Assembly: GCA_036824505.1 (NCBI GenBank)
Contig: DAITAA010000006.1
Location: 1 to 64,000 of the forward strand
Reading direction: 5' to 3'
Origin: SCUD01 sp036824505
GTDB lineage: Bacteria; Pseudomonadota; Gammaproteobacteria; Steroidobacterales; Steroidobacteraceae
DNA: 64,000 nt
Each line of letters begins with the position of its first letter. The first letter of the stretch is position 1. The notes below the pieces were generated by a model that ran no database searches, was not told the origin of the DNA, and saw only the letters and a list, made by a program, of their open reading frames with translations. Positions 26,319 through 35,168 of this stretch are shown here, one piece after another. The position numbers and the translations under genes are program-made.

Positions 26319-26894
26319 TCAGAATCCCGTGGCCTTCAGGAATTCCGACAGGGCGGCTTGGCGCACCTGCCATGCCTGGTATGTCGTCGGCTGCCCCTCA
26401 TCATCGATCAGCGCGACGGCAACCGGTGCGCCCTGGCCCAGCTGCGCGAGCTGAGCTGTCGAGATCGGGTACCAGGCCTCGGTAAAGTGCGCCTGCGGTT
26501 CGACGAACACCGGATCGGTGAGCCCGGGCGCTGAACGGCCGTTTTTTGCCGGCAGCAGCTCGAGCTGCGCGGCAGGCCAGACCAGTCGTGCCTTGCCCGG
26601 CTGGGGGGATGCCGCGTCCGGCAAGGGACTCCGGTCAATCGTGCTCCAGGCGATGATGCCGAGCCAATACGCGCGGGTTCCAGCACGATTCGTCTCGACC
26701 ACGCCGACATTCAGATAGTCACGGGCGTTGGCGGCGAGCATCGGGATGTCCCGGGAATAGATCCACGGCTCGGCCATGATGGTGACATTGACCGCTGTAT
26801 TCGGGTCGAGCCGCTCTTCAGGCCAGAGTTCGCGTTCGACACATCCTGCCAGCAGCAGGATCATCAAGAAGGTGGCTGGCACCCTGGACCACAT
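26319..26894 (-). CDS. Predicted lipoprotein of the multiheme locus
   Basis: A 191-aa protein with a type II signal peptide (FLMILLLAGCVERE; Cys near residue 18). I recognise no family. The mature part mentions no heme motif and no cysteine pair. It contains a YPISTAQLAQL segment and a likely small beta-rich fold. It begins 1 nt after the stop of the barrel gene, so it is the last gene of the minus-strand electron-transfer operon. A role as barrel-associated lipoprotein or assembly factor is inference from position only. Confidence 0.7.
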   Translation of the reverse strand: MWSRVPATFLMILLLAGCVERELWPEERLDPNTAVNVTIMAEPWIYSRDIPMLAANARDYLNVGVVETNRAGTRAYWLGIIAWSTIDRSPLPDAASPQPGKARLVWPAAQLELLPAKNGRSAPGLTDPVFVEPQAHFTEAWYPISTAQLAQLGQGAPVAVALIDDEGQPTTYQAWQVRQAALSEFLKATGF

Positions 26895-26895
26895 G

Positions 26896-29001
26896 TCAGA
26901 AGGCTACGCGATAACCGAGACTGAACCAATAGCGATTGGATTTTTCCTGGTCGATCGGCAACTCGCGCGACATCCACTCACCACCGGCCTCGAACTCGAT
27001 CGTGGTGCGCTCCGAATGCCAGTCCACGCGCAGCGCGGGGCTTGCCATCCACTGCGTCGAGCCATCCGCATTGAACTCACGATAGTCAAGACGTAGCCGG
27101 GGTCCGGCGCGCAGGCGGCCCCAAAGCGGGAAGCGTGAACTCAACGACAATGACACGGTCCGGGCGACATCTCCCTCGTACCAGCGCAAGCCAAGAATGG
27201 AGACATCTCCAGAGCGTAGCAGGCTGTTGCCAATCAGTTGCGCCCCAAGACTGAGTTCCGTGCCCGTTCCCGGGACCGCCGCAACACCACCCGAGGCCGG
27301 CATGTCTGAAACCCGCGTGGCAGCGGCATCAGCGATCCACTGGAAACGCGTGCCCACCGGGCGCGAGATGCCAAGCGACACGCTGTCGACGTCGGCCGTG
27401 CGGTCTTCAGCCAGGGCGCGAACGCCAGGCTCGCCGAACAGGACGATCAAGTCGCTGAGCGACTCCATGGGCTGACCGGCGAGCGCATTTCGCGTGGTCA
27501 GGAACGGACTCTTGCGATGATCGAGTGTGCCCGTAACCGTCCAGCGGCCCGGCAGCTCGAAAGCACCGAGCAGCATCGCCATGTTCAGCGCGGCGTAGTC
27601 GATGTCATAGTCGATGAGGCCGACAATCGTCCGGCCGGGCGTGAACCAGCGGACCTCGCTGCCGACCGCTCTGCGATCGGAAACACCGTCATAGGTCTGA
27701 TCGACCAGGAACGGACTGATTTCCAGGCCCTCGACCCAGCCCGTCAAATTCGCGCTCAGACTGACAAATTGCCGATCGCTCGAGAATGAGTCCTGCGTCG
27801 AGTCGATCGGGTTGCCGGCCATGAGATTCAGACGCAGTGCCGGCAGCACGCGCCAGCCCAGGTAAAGACCATCGAATGTTCCGAGGACGCCGCCGTCGTG
27901 CCGCGATTGGCGGCCGAGCCGCCCATTGATCCCGAATCTGCGATCGTTGAGATCCGCATAGGCGACACTCACCCGCGTCTGGCTGCCCTCGCCCTGCGGC
28001 AGCAGGTCGTAAAGATATCCCGCGCTGATCCGAGTCTGGAGGTCGAAGCGTTCGCCGCGACCACGCAACGAAAAATCACCGTCGGTTATCACCATCGACT
28101 GGCTGGTAAAATTCGACGAAAAATCCGCCGTATCGAGCGATGTCGTATCGTAACGGTACTCCTGCGACCAGCCTCCGAATCTCGACCATTGCATGCCACC
28201 CTCACCCTTGGAAACGGCGGCGACCTGCGGCCGGGAGTCCAGCGTCGCAAGCGCCGCGAGACGCTGGCCGACCCGATCCGCGGCCGGGCCGTCCGGATAG
28301 CGGCGCAGGTATTCCTCGTATTCGGCCTTGGCGTGTGCCAGCTGGCCGCTGCGCTCGCGAGCCAGGCCCAGCAGTTCCTGAGCCTCGGCACGTCGCGGGT
28401 GCTCCGGGTATTCGATCAATCGCGTCAACAGGCGAATGGCAGACTGCTGGTCGCTGGCATCGAATGCAACCTTGGCCTCCAGCCATTGCTTCTCCAGAAC
28501 TTCTGCGGAGGGCAATGTGCGCATCACCGGCGGAGCGGGCGCCGGCGTCCTGGTTTGCAGGCGCGGGCGTGAAAGTGTGACTTTTCCAAAGACTGCTACA
28601 TCCAGGCCCAGAAAATCGGGTGTCGGCCGAACCGTGACATCAACGGGCGAACCGAATGCGAGCGTCAGCACCAGCGCAGTGCCAACCTGTTCGAGGCGAA
28701 CGTCTCCGAGCCCGGCGGCATTGCCTGCCGGCGCACGCAGCGCGCTTTCCACGACATCCGTCGGCAGGCAGCCCGGCAGCGGTACGAGGCTGATGCGCAG
28801 GTCGGTAACGCCAGTCGACGGAAAATGCGTCGAGTAGCGCAGCGGACAGCCGAATCGCACGGACACCCGGGCCCCGTCCCCGAGCGGCATGACCTCGACT
28901 TGCTCAAGGACGCGGCCTGCAAGGTCAGCAGCATCATCGGCCGCAGCGACACCGCCGAGGCCGGCGAGCAAACATGCCACCAGAAAGGCACAGCTGCGCA
29001 T
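26896..29001 (-). CDS. Predicted outer-membrane beta-barrel with periplasmic TPR domain
   Basis: A 701-aa protein with a signal peptide (CAFLVACLLAGLGGVAAADD). Residues ~25-150 are a beta-rich domain with two cysteines, reminiscent of AMIN-type domains. Residues ~165-250 contain TPR-like helices (AKAEYEEYLRRYPDGPAADRV). From about 275 to the end, alternating aromatic/polar strands (FSLRGRGERFDLQTRIS; RLNLMAGNP) end in YWFSLGYRVAF with a C-terminal Phe, the signature of outer-membrane barrels. It is encoded directly after the 38-heme cytochrome, so it is a candidate porin for a porin-cytochrome conduit. A 61-bp gap upstream holds a possible promoter (TTGATG, 17 nt, TTAATC at 29066-29038). It is not recognisably MtrB: no N-terminal CXXC motif was seen. 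Confidence 0.8.
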   Translation of the reverse strand: MRSCAFLVACLLAGLGGVAAADDAADLAGRVLEQVEVMPLGDGARVSVRFGCPLRYSTHFPSTGVTDLRISLVPLPGCLPTDVVESALRAPAGNAAGLGDVRLEQVGTALVLTLAFGSPVDVTVRPTPDFLGLDVAVFGKVTLSRPRLQTRTPAPAPPVMRTLPSAEVLEKQWLEAKVAFDASDQQSAIRLLTRLIEYPEHPRRAEAQELLGLARERSGQLAHAKAEYEEYLRRYPDGPAADRVGQRLAALATLDSRPQVAAVSKGEGGMQWSRFGGWSQEYRYDTTSLDTADFSSNFTSQSMVITDGDFSLRGRGERFDLQTRISAGYLYDLLPQGEGSQTRVSVAYADLNDRRFGINGRLGRQSRHDGGVLGTFDGLYLGWRVLPALRLNLMAGNPIDSTQDSFSSDRQFVSLSANLTGWVEGLEISPFLVDQTYDGVSDRRAVGSEVRWFTPGRTIVGLIDYDIDYAALNMAMLLGAFELPGRWTVTGTLDHRKSPFLTTRNALAGQPMESLSDLIVLFGEPGVRALAEDRTADVDSVSLGISRPVGTRFQWIADAAATRVSDMPASGGVAAVPGTGTELSLGAQLIGNSLLRSGDVSILGLRWYEGDVARTVSLSLSSRFPLWGRLRAGPRLRLDYREFNADGSTQWMASPALRVDWHSERTTIEFEAGGEWMSRELPIDQEKSNRYWFSLGYRVAF

Positions 29002-29062
29002 GTCAGAACTCGCTCGACGTGACCCGGAGTTGGTAACGATTAATGGTCATGCGCGTTTGACA

Positions 29063-31864
29063 TCAATTGCCCCATGAGCCGGCATTGACCCGATGACACC
29101 TTCCACAATTGCGATCCACGCTGAGCGAGGTGTGTCTGTCCACGCCCGTTCTATAGTCATTCGCATGACAGCCTGCGCAGTCCGGTCGATAAAGCGGGAA
29201 AGTCCACGTGGCCGCGTCTCGGTTCGCATGACACGCTGTGCACGGCGGCGGGCCACGGTGATTGCCCGGATAATCGGGCGACGTGTGGGTATGGGTCACC
29301 GGTGTCCAGGCGGTCGTGCGGTGACAGGCGTCGCACTCGAGCGTGGTCAGCCAGTGACCGCCGGGCTTGCCGGTGGCCGAAGTGCCGTTGTGGCACTGCG
29401 AGCAGGTGCCGGGCGCGACGTTCGCGTGGCTGAACTGCGCCGGCAGCCAGGCGATGGTGGAGTGGCAGGCGTCGCAGCTTGCCGTCGTCGTGATGTGCGT
29501 GGGCGTCTTGCCGGTGGCCTTGGCGCCGTCATGGCACTGGGCGCAGGTCCCGGGCGCGACTCCCGTGTGATCCCACCGCGCAGGTATCCATGCGGTCGTG
29601 ACGTGGCAATTGTCGCAGTCGAGCGTTGTCGACAGATGCTTCGACGGCTTCCCTGTCGCCTTGGTGCCGTTATGGCAGCTCATGCAGGTACCGAGCACCT
29701 CGGCATGATCCACGCGCAGCACTGGCTTCCAGGTGCTGGTGGTGTGGCAGGCGTCGCAGGCATTGGTCGTGCTGATGTGCTGCGGATTCTTGCCGGTGGC
29801 GCGCGTCCCGTTGTGGCACTGGAAGCAGCTGCCGGGCGCCACGTTCGCGTGGCTGAACTGCGCCGGCAGCCAGGCGATGGTGGAGTGGCACGCGTCGCAG
29901 CTTGCCGTCGTTGTGATGTGCGTGGGCGTCTTGCCGGTGGCCTTGACGCCGTCGTGGCACTGGGCGCAGGTACCGGCCGCGACGCCGGCGTGATCGAACG
30001 TCGCTGGCGTCCACGCAGTTGCCACGTGGCAGCTGTCGCAGTCCTGCGTCGTCGGGATGTGGGTCGGCGGCTTGCCGCTTGCCTTCGTGCCGTCGTGGCA
30101 GCTCGAGCAGCTGCCGAGCACCTCGGCATGATCCACGCGTAGCACCGGGATCCACGCGCTGGTCGAGTGGCAGGCATCGCAGGCATTGGTCGTTTTGATG
30201 TGCTGCGGATTCTTGCCGGTGGCGCGCGTCCCGTCGTGGCACTGAACGCAGGTGCCGGGCGCGACACCCGTGTGATCGAACTGCGCCGGCAGCCAGGCGA
30301 CGGTCGAGTGGCAGGCATCGCAGCTTGCCGTCGTCGTGATGTGCGTGGGCGTCTTGCCGGTGGCCTTGGTGCCGTCGTGGCACTGGGCGCAGGTCCCGGG
30401 CGTTACACCTGTATGGTCAAAGCGCGCCGGAGTCCACGCGGTCGCTACGTGACAACTGTCGCATTCGAGTGTCGTCGGCAAGTGGGTCGGCGGCTTGCCG
30501 CTTGCCTTGGTACCGTCATGGCAACTCGAGCAGCTGCCGAGTACTTCAGCATGATCGACGCGCCGCGCCGGGCTCCACGCACTGGTGGTGTGGCAGGCAT
30601 CGCAGGCATTGGTCGTTTTGATGTGCTGCGGATTCTTGCCGGTGGCGCGCGTCCCGTCGTGGCACTGAACGCAGGTGCCGGGCGCGACACCCGTGTGATC
30701 GAACTGCGCCGGCAGCCAGGCGACGGTCGAGTGGCAGGCATCGCAGCTTGCCGTCGTCGTGATGTGCGTGGGCGTCTTGCCGGTGGCCTTGGTGCCGTCG
30801 TGGCACTGGGCGCAGGTCCCGGGCGTTACACCTGTATGGTCAAAGCGCGCCGGAGTCCACGCGGTCGCCACGTGGCAACTGTCGCACTCAAGCGTCGTCG
30901 GCAAATGGGTCGGCGGTTTGCCACTTGCCTTGGTGCCGTCATGGCAGCTCGAACAGCTGCCGAGCACTTCGGCATGATCGACGCGCCGTGCCGGGCTCCA
31001 TGCGCTGGTGGTGTGGCAGGCGTCGCAGGCATTGGTCGTGTTGATGTGCTGCGGATTCTTGCCGGTGGCACGTACCCCGTCGTGGCACTGGGCGCAGGTC
31101 CCGGCGGTAACGCCGGCGTGATCGAAGGTCGCCGGCGTCCACGCAGTCGCCACGTGGCAGCTGTCGCAGTCCTGCGTCGTCACAATGTGGGTCGGCGGCT
31201 TGCCACTCGCCCTGGCGCCGTCATGGCAGCTCGTGCAGGTCCCGAGCACTTCGGCATGATCCACGCGTTGCGCCGGGCTCCAGGTGCTGGTCGTGTGACA
31301 GGCGTCGCAGGCATTGGTCGTGTTGATGTGCTGCGGATTCTTGCCGGTGGCACGCGTCCCGTCGTGACACTGGGCGCAGCTGCCGGGCACGACGCCGCTA
31401 TGATCGAATCCCGCCGGTGTCCACGCCGGTGTCCCGTGGCAGGCGCCGCAATCCTGCGTGGTCGGGACGTGCCCGGGCGGCTTGCCACTGGCCTGCAAGC
31501 CGTTGTGGCAACTGGCGCAACTGCCCTGCACTTCGCTGTGATCGAAGCGGCTGGCTGGGATCCAAGCTGAAGTCGTGTGACATTTTTCGCAGTTGCCGCT
31601 GCTCATGACATGTGTTGCGGGCTTGTTGGTCGCACCGATGCGGCTGCCAGGTGTGTGGCATGAATCGCAATTCCGCGGTGTTCCGCGGAAGATTGCATCA
31701 ACATGGCAGGACTCGCAGGGCACCAGCCGGTGCTGACCGGTGAGCTCGTACCCGGTCGTCAGGTGATCGAAGACAGGGCTTGTCGGGGCCGCGTGCGACA
31801 GGCCGGACAGCGCCAGCAGCAGCGTCGCGAAGATCCCATTCAACACTGTCGATCGCATTTTCAT
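29063..31864 (-). CDS. Giant 38-CxxCH multiheme c-type cytochrome
   Basis: About 933 aa after starting at the ATG of MKMRSTVLNG (signal peptide ending LSHAAP). I counted 38 CxxCH heme-binding motifs. The body is a repeat of about 47 residues, each with two motifs: a CAQCHDGTKATGK half and a CDACHSTxAW half joined by TPTHITTT. Each unit also has a FDHTGV or VDHAEV segment whose His can be the distal ligand. This is the cytochrome c7/doubled-CxxCH type of architecture and implies a heme wire. A roughly 280-bp DNA segment is duplicated exactly inside it. It lies 19 nt after the 21-heme gene and before the barrel. In-frame starts at 31876 and 31972 also exist; the latter overlaps the upstream gene. 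Location (periplasm, barrel lumen or surface) is inference. Confidence 0.92.
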   Translation of the reverse strand: MKMRSTVLNGIFATLLLALSGLSHAAPTSPVFDHLTTGYELTGQHRLVPCESCHVDAIFRGTPRNCDSCHTPGSRIGATNKPATHVMSSGNCEKCHTTSAWIPASRFDHSEVQGSCASCHNGLQASGKPPGHVPTTQDCGACHGTPAWTPAGFDHSGVVPGSCAQCHDGTRATGKNPQHINTTNACDACHTTSTWSPAQRVDHAEVLGTCTSCHDGARASGKPPTHIVTTQDCDSCHVATAWTPATFDHAGVTAGTCAQCHDGVRATGKNPQHINTTNACDACHTTSAWSPARRVDHAEVLGSCSSCHDGTKASGKPPTHLPTTLECDSCHVATAWTPARFDHTGVTPGTCAQCHDGTKATGKTPTHITTTASCDACHSTVAWLPAQFDHTGVAPGTCVQCHDGTRATGKNPQHIKTTNACDACHTTSAWSPARRVDHAEVLGSCSSCHDGTKASGKPPTHLPTTLECDSCHVATAWTPARFDHTGVTPGTCAQCHDGTKATGKTPTHITTTASCDACHSTVAWLPAQFDHTGVAPGTCVQCHDGTRATGKNPQHIKTTNACDACHSTSAWIPVLRVDHAEVLGSCSSCHDGTKASGKPPTHIPTTQDCDSCHVATAWTPATFDHAGVAAGTCAQCHDGVKATGKTPTHITTTASCDACHSTIAWLPAQFSHANVAPGSCFQCHNGTRATGKNPQHISTTNACDACHTTSTWKPVLRVDHAEVLGTCMSCHNGTKATGKPSKHLSTTLDCDNCHVTTAWIPARWDHTGVAPGTCAQCHDGAKATGKTPTHITTTASCDACHSTIAWLPAQFSHANVAPGTCSQCHNGTSATGKPGGHWLTTLECDACHRTTAWTPVTHTHTSPDYPGNHRGPPPCTACHANRDAATWTFPLYRPDCAGCHANDYRTGVDRHTSLSVDRNCGRCHRVNAGSWGN
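30167..30868 (-). repeat. Exact internal tandem duplication in the 38-heme gene
   Basis: 30167-30445 and 30590-30868 are identical by eye over 279 bp, offset 423 bp. The offset is exactly 141 codons, i.e. three two-motif units. The remaining units are similar but diverged. This indicates recent in-frame expansion of the heme array. Confidence 0.85.
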
Positions 31865-31883
31865 GGTGCAGACCATCCCGAGG

Positions 31884-33437
31884 CTAATGCCTCGTCGCTC
31901 CGCGGAATGACTCGGTGCCGTGACAACGGCCGCAATCGAGCCCGAACTGACCGTCGTGGACATCATCGGCACGGTGACAGGAAGAACACTCGCCCGGCAG
32001 GCTCAGATCATGGTCCGGCTTGCGGTGGCAATCGCGGCAGCCCAGGCGCTTGTGTGCCCCGGTGAGGGCGAAGTCGGTCTGGGTACCATGGTCAAATTGC
32101 CAGAATTCCCAGCCATTGGGATTGTGGCAGGACCCGCAGTCCTCTTTCAGGCTTCCCTTGTGCACATCCTTCGACCGGTGACAGCTGAAGCACCGGTCCG
32201 GCGCATCGCGGAATGCCCGGCTCGCATGACATTCCTCGCAGGGGACGCCGACATGCAGGCCGACCAGCGGAAACTTCGACAGGTCGTGGTCGAACTTCAC
32301 TTCGTCGCGCCAGCCGCTCTCCTTGTGGCAGTTCTGGCAGTCGCGACCCATCGAATTCTTGTGCACGTCGTCAACGCCATGGCAGCCGGCGCAATCCTTT
32401 GCCACCTTCTGCTGCTTGAGCACGCCGGTATGGCAGCTGTGGCAATCAAGCTTCGCATGCGCCCCCCGCAGCGCAAACTTGCCGTGTTTCTCGTGATCAA
32501 ATGAAGCGATCTTCCATTTGTCCTCGACATGGCAGTCAGCGCATTCCGTACCGAACCGTCCGGAATGGGTGTCCGCTGCCGCATGGCAGCCATTGCACTT
32601 CCTCGGCAGCGGCGCCTTGAGATCGCCGCCGCGATGGCAAGTGTCGCAGGCGAGATCCGCGTGCTTGCCCAGCAGCGCGTAGTCGCTCGCCTTCACGTGG
32701 TCAAAGCGTGTCTTCTTCCAGTCTTTGGTCCCGTGACAGCTTGCGCAGTCCGGTCCGCGGGAACCATGGTGTTCGTCATCGGCTGCGTGGCAATCCACGC
32801 AACGGCCCGGCGCGCCCTTGAAGGTCTGGTCCCGGTGGCAGCCGAAACATGCAACCTTGGCATGCGCGTCGTGCAGCGGGAACTTGGTCTTCGCATGATC
32901 GAATTTGGCGGGCCGGAATCGCGCCGCATCATGGCACTTGTCACAGTCCAGGCCGAGCTTGCCGGCGTGCACATCGTCCTCGCGGTGGCAGTCGTTGCAG
33001 CCGCGCGGCGCCTCCCGGTACTTCTTCCCGGTCTTGTGGCAGGTCTTGCACTGGACCGAGACATGCGCCCCGGACAGCAGGAAATCCGTGCGCGCGTGGT
33101 CGAATGCCTCCGGGGCGAGCCCCACGGTATCCGCGCCGCGCCCCTTGTGCTCGGTATGACATGCGTTGCACTGCGAGGTGGCTGCCGCCCGCCCGTGGAA
33201 TCCGGATTTCGTGGCAATGTCGCCGGCAATTTCCTTGTGGCAATCGAGACAAAGCTGCCGCTGGCGGGTCTTGTCACCGGAGTCATGGCACTTGCCGCAC
33301 TCCGCCTCGTGTTTCGCATGGGCAAGCGCCAGCTGGCCCGGCATCAGCAGCTTCTCCAGCTGCCCGGCGTGCGACGGAATCGTCAATGTCGCAAGACCTG
33401 TCGTCATTGCCCATCCAATCCAGGACGCCGCGCGCAC
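31884..33437 (-). CDS. 21-CxxCH multiheme c-type cytochrome
   Basis: A 517-aa secreted cytochrome with signal peptide ending near PSHAGQ. I counted 21 CxxCH motifs, arranged as repeats of about 45 residues with FDHxxTxFPLxxAHA linkers (KFDHAKTKFPLHDAHAKV; SFDHEKHGKFALRGAHA), which supply extra His residues as distal ligands. The composition is Lys/His/Asp rich, unlike the Thr/Ala-rich 38-heme neighbour, so the two are not simple duplicates. The start is 1 nt from the stop of the membrane b-type gene. The stop TAG lies in a small hairpin (GAGGCTAATGCCTC) before the next gene. It probably carries electrons across the periplasm between the b-type membrane protein and the barrel complex. Confidence 0.92.
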   Translation of the reverse strand: MRAASWIGWAMTTGLATLTIPSHAGQLEKLLMPGQLALAHAKHEAECGKCHDSGDKTRQRQLCLDCHKEIAGDIATKSGFHGRAAATSQCNACHTEHKGRGADTVGLAPEAFDHARTDFLLSGAHVSVQCKTCHKTGKKYREAPRGCNDCHREDDVHAGKLGLDCDKCHDAARFRPAKFDHAKTKFPLHDAHAKVACFGCHRDQTFKGAPGRCVDCHAADDEHHGSRGPDCASCHGTKDWKKTRFDHVKASDYALLGKHADLACDTCHRGGDLKAPLPRKCNGCHAAADTHSGRFGTECADCHVEDKWKIASFDHEKHGKFALRGAHAKLDCHSCHTGVLKQQKVAKDCAGCHGVDDVHKNSMGRDCQNCHKESGWRDEVKFDHDLSKFPLVGLHVGVPCEECHASRAFRDAPDRCFSCHRSKDVHKGSLKEDCGSCHNPNGWEFWQFDHGTQTDFALTGAHKRLGCRDCHRKPDHDLSLPGECSSCHRADDVHDGQFGLDCGRCHGTESFRGATRH

Positions 33438-33438
33438 G

Positions 33439-34317
33439 TCAGTAAACGTGCACCGCGATCACATGCACGACGCCTACGATCACGAGGATAAAGAACAGCG
33501 GCAAATGCAGGATGTGCCAGGCGGCGAACAGCCGTTCTGACGCCTCGAACTCGGCGACGCGACGGGCGGCCATCAGCCGCGCCCTGACGTAGCCGCTCGC
33601 CGCGAATGTCAGGCGTTCGTTCTGCCCGTGAATGACGCGGGAGCGCGCTGCCGCGATATTGACGGCATGCCGGATAAGCCGCGTGATACGGCGTGACTCG
33701 CGTCGCTGCCGCCACGCGGCGACGAACGGCCGGATGAGCAGTGGCATCGGCGCGGCGATGTGCTGCTCAGACTTTTCGACTTCGTTCATGAGGCCGGGCA
33801 GCAGGCGCAAGGCGCCCGAATGCTCGCGCAAGTTCTCGGCATCGCTGGTCAGTTCGCGCAAGGTCGCGCGCCTGCCATAGAGGCCATGATGGATGCGCGC
33901 GTACAGGTAACGGCCGAACAGACCGCTGCCGGAGACGATCAGCATGCAGAACAGCGCGACATTGCTGTTCGTTGCGCCGAGACTGAAATTCGAGTGATAC
34001 AGGATCGCGAGAGGCCCGACGATGCCCAGGACCATGTGGGTCCTGAACCAAAGCCGCACGCTGCCGATCACGGCGAGGGCCGGCATCCGCTTGCGCATCG
34101 GGTAAATCAGGAGGGCGAGCATCAGCGAGCCACCCATGATGCCGAGCCAATAGCCAAATCCGTCCTGGGGCGACAGGTAATTCTCGGTCGGCAGGACCAA
34201 TCCCGCGATGATGACAACCAGCGTCAGCCACAGTCCGATATGGGACAGTCGGAGGCGCTTTTGCGGCACTTCGACGACCGAACTCTGACCCGCCGATTCC
34301 ACAACCGCAGCCATCAA
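33439..34317 (-). CDS. Predicted inner-membrane di-heme b protein
   Basis: A 292-aa membrane protein with about five hydrophobic segments. Two helices each carry histidines with a 13-residue spacing: H94 and H108 (FRTHMVLGIV...AILYH) and H271 and H285 (ILHLPLF...GVVHVI). This Hx13H pattern on two helices is how bis-histidine b hemes are stacked in cytochrome b and ferric-reductase-type proteins. Extra His residues occur at 26, 143, 144, 268 and 290. A soluble Arg-rich stretch (~150-255) separates helix 4 from helix 5. It overlaps the TPR gene by 4 nt and precedes the 21-heme gene. It would be a quinone- or cofactor-linked entry or exit point of the conduit. I do not recognise a named family. 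Confidence 0.75.
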   Translation of the reverse strand: MMAAVVESAGQSSVVEVPQKRLRLSHIGLWLTLVVIIAGLVLPTENYLSPQDGFGYWLGIMGGSLMLALLIYPMRKRMPALAVIGSVRLWFRTHMVLGIVGPLAILYHSNFSLGATNSNVALFCMLIVSGSGLFGRYLYARIHHGLYGRRATLRELTSDAENLREHSGALRLLPGLMNEVEKSEQHIAAPMPLLIRPFVAAWRQRRESRRITRLIRHAVNIAAARSRVIHGQNERLTFAASGYVRARLMAARRVAEFEASERLFAAWHILHLPLFFILVIVGVVHVIAVHVY

Positions 34318-34913
34318 CTGCCCTGCCTGTCGGAGACCGGCGGGTTCCGCGCCAGCGCATCGGCCTCGACAATGTTGGCGGCGATCACTCGCGCATCACT
34401 CGAGCCCGCCGTCACCAGCGTCTCCAGTTCGCGCCAGGTGGCCGCGGCTTGCGCGTAATGTTGCTCCTGCAGTTCGAGGCTCGCGCGGAGCCACAGCGCC
34501 TTGCGGTGCCTGGGATTGATCTTGATGGCCTGCAGGATCGCATCGCGGCTCTTAGTCAGGTCGTTGCCCGCGGCTGCTGCCGCGCTATCCGCGAGGTCCG
34601 CCCAGGCGTCCGCATCCATCGGATCGGCTTTCACGGCCTTGCGGTACACAGCCTCCGCTTCCGCAAAGCGGCGCTGCACGCGCAGCTGCTGCCCTTGCAG
34701 CACCAGCTGCCGGGCAGCCGCCTGTCCATTGGCAGGCGCGCCCGATAACGTTTGAGCAGTGTCGTGTATCGATGCGCGATTGAGGGCAACGGCGGCCTCG
34801 ACGATCCATTGGCTCGGAGCGACCGGCGCAGGATCCGGCCGCCAAAGAAAATAGCTTCCGGCAATCAGGGCGACAGCCAAAGCGAGGATCGCAAGTGTCT
34901 TTGTGTACTTCAC
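34314..34913 (-). CDS. Membrane-anchored TPR protein (CcmI/CycH-like)
   Basis: A 199-aa protein. The N-terminal transmembrane anchor (TLAILALAVALIAGSYFLW) is followed by two or three TPR motifs (AEAVYRKAVKADPMDADAWADLADSAAAA; ILQAIKINPRHRKALWLRASLEL). The layout resembles the TPR half of CcmI/CycH, which presents apocytochrome to the heme ligation machinery. Placement at the head of a 59-heme operon supports a dedicated maturation helper. The start is GTG at 34913. A TATACT box lies at 34936-34931 without a good -35. Confidence 0.75.
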   Translation of the reverse strand: MKYTKTLAILALAVALIAGSYFLWRPDPAPVAPSQWIVEAAVALNRASIHDTAQTLSGAPANGQAAARQLVLQGQQLRVQRRFAEAEAVYRKAVKADPMDADAWADLADSAAAAAGNDLTKSRDAILQAIKINPRHRKALWLRASLELQEQHYAQAAATWRELETLVTAGSSDARVIAANIVEADALARNPPVSDRQGS

Positions 34914-35168
34914 TTAATCCACGCGTCACGAGTATAAAAGGAGTATCAACCAGGCTGGGAAGTTCCGTTGCCGCATCCTGTCGCCGTGCCGCGACATTCT
35001 AAGGTCGGATTTAGGCGTGCATCTGCAGCAAATTCTTGAACCTGTGCATGTGTGAGCTGTCGCAAGAATCCGTCTAAGTCCAGTTGACATAGGGCAGCGC
35101 GCGGCGTCAGCTTCACTACGCTGCGCTAGGTGCGCGCGGCCCCCGGCCCTCCTTGCCCGCAAGATGTA
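34914..35168. promoter_or_regulatory. Divergent control region of the electron-transfer locus
   Basis: A 255-bp intergenic region between divergent operons. It holds a minus-strand TATACT box (34936-34931), a plus-strand TTGACA (35084-35089) lacking a convincing -10, and an inverted repeat ATTCTTG (35032-35038) / CAAGAAT (35063-35069). No gene was seen in it. Confidence 0.4.

Noticed and set aside
26896..29001. Identification of the barrel as MtrB/PioB
   Set aside because: No N-terminal CXXC motif and an added TPR domain; only general barrel features are shared.
29093..31570. Two long plus-strand open frames (349 and 467 codons) opposite the 38-heme cytochrome
   Set aside because: They are reverse images of a repetitive coding sequence; their repeats mirror the heme modules and no start site or motif supports them.
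29063..31864. CRISPR-like regular repeats
   Set aside because: The periodicity follows codons of a CxxCH protein, with no constant repeat/variable spacer pattern and no cas genes.
35084..35112. TTGACA as promoter of the FeS/FAD gene
   Set aside because: No acceptable -10 box at 16-18 nt; the start site remains unknown.
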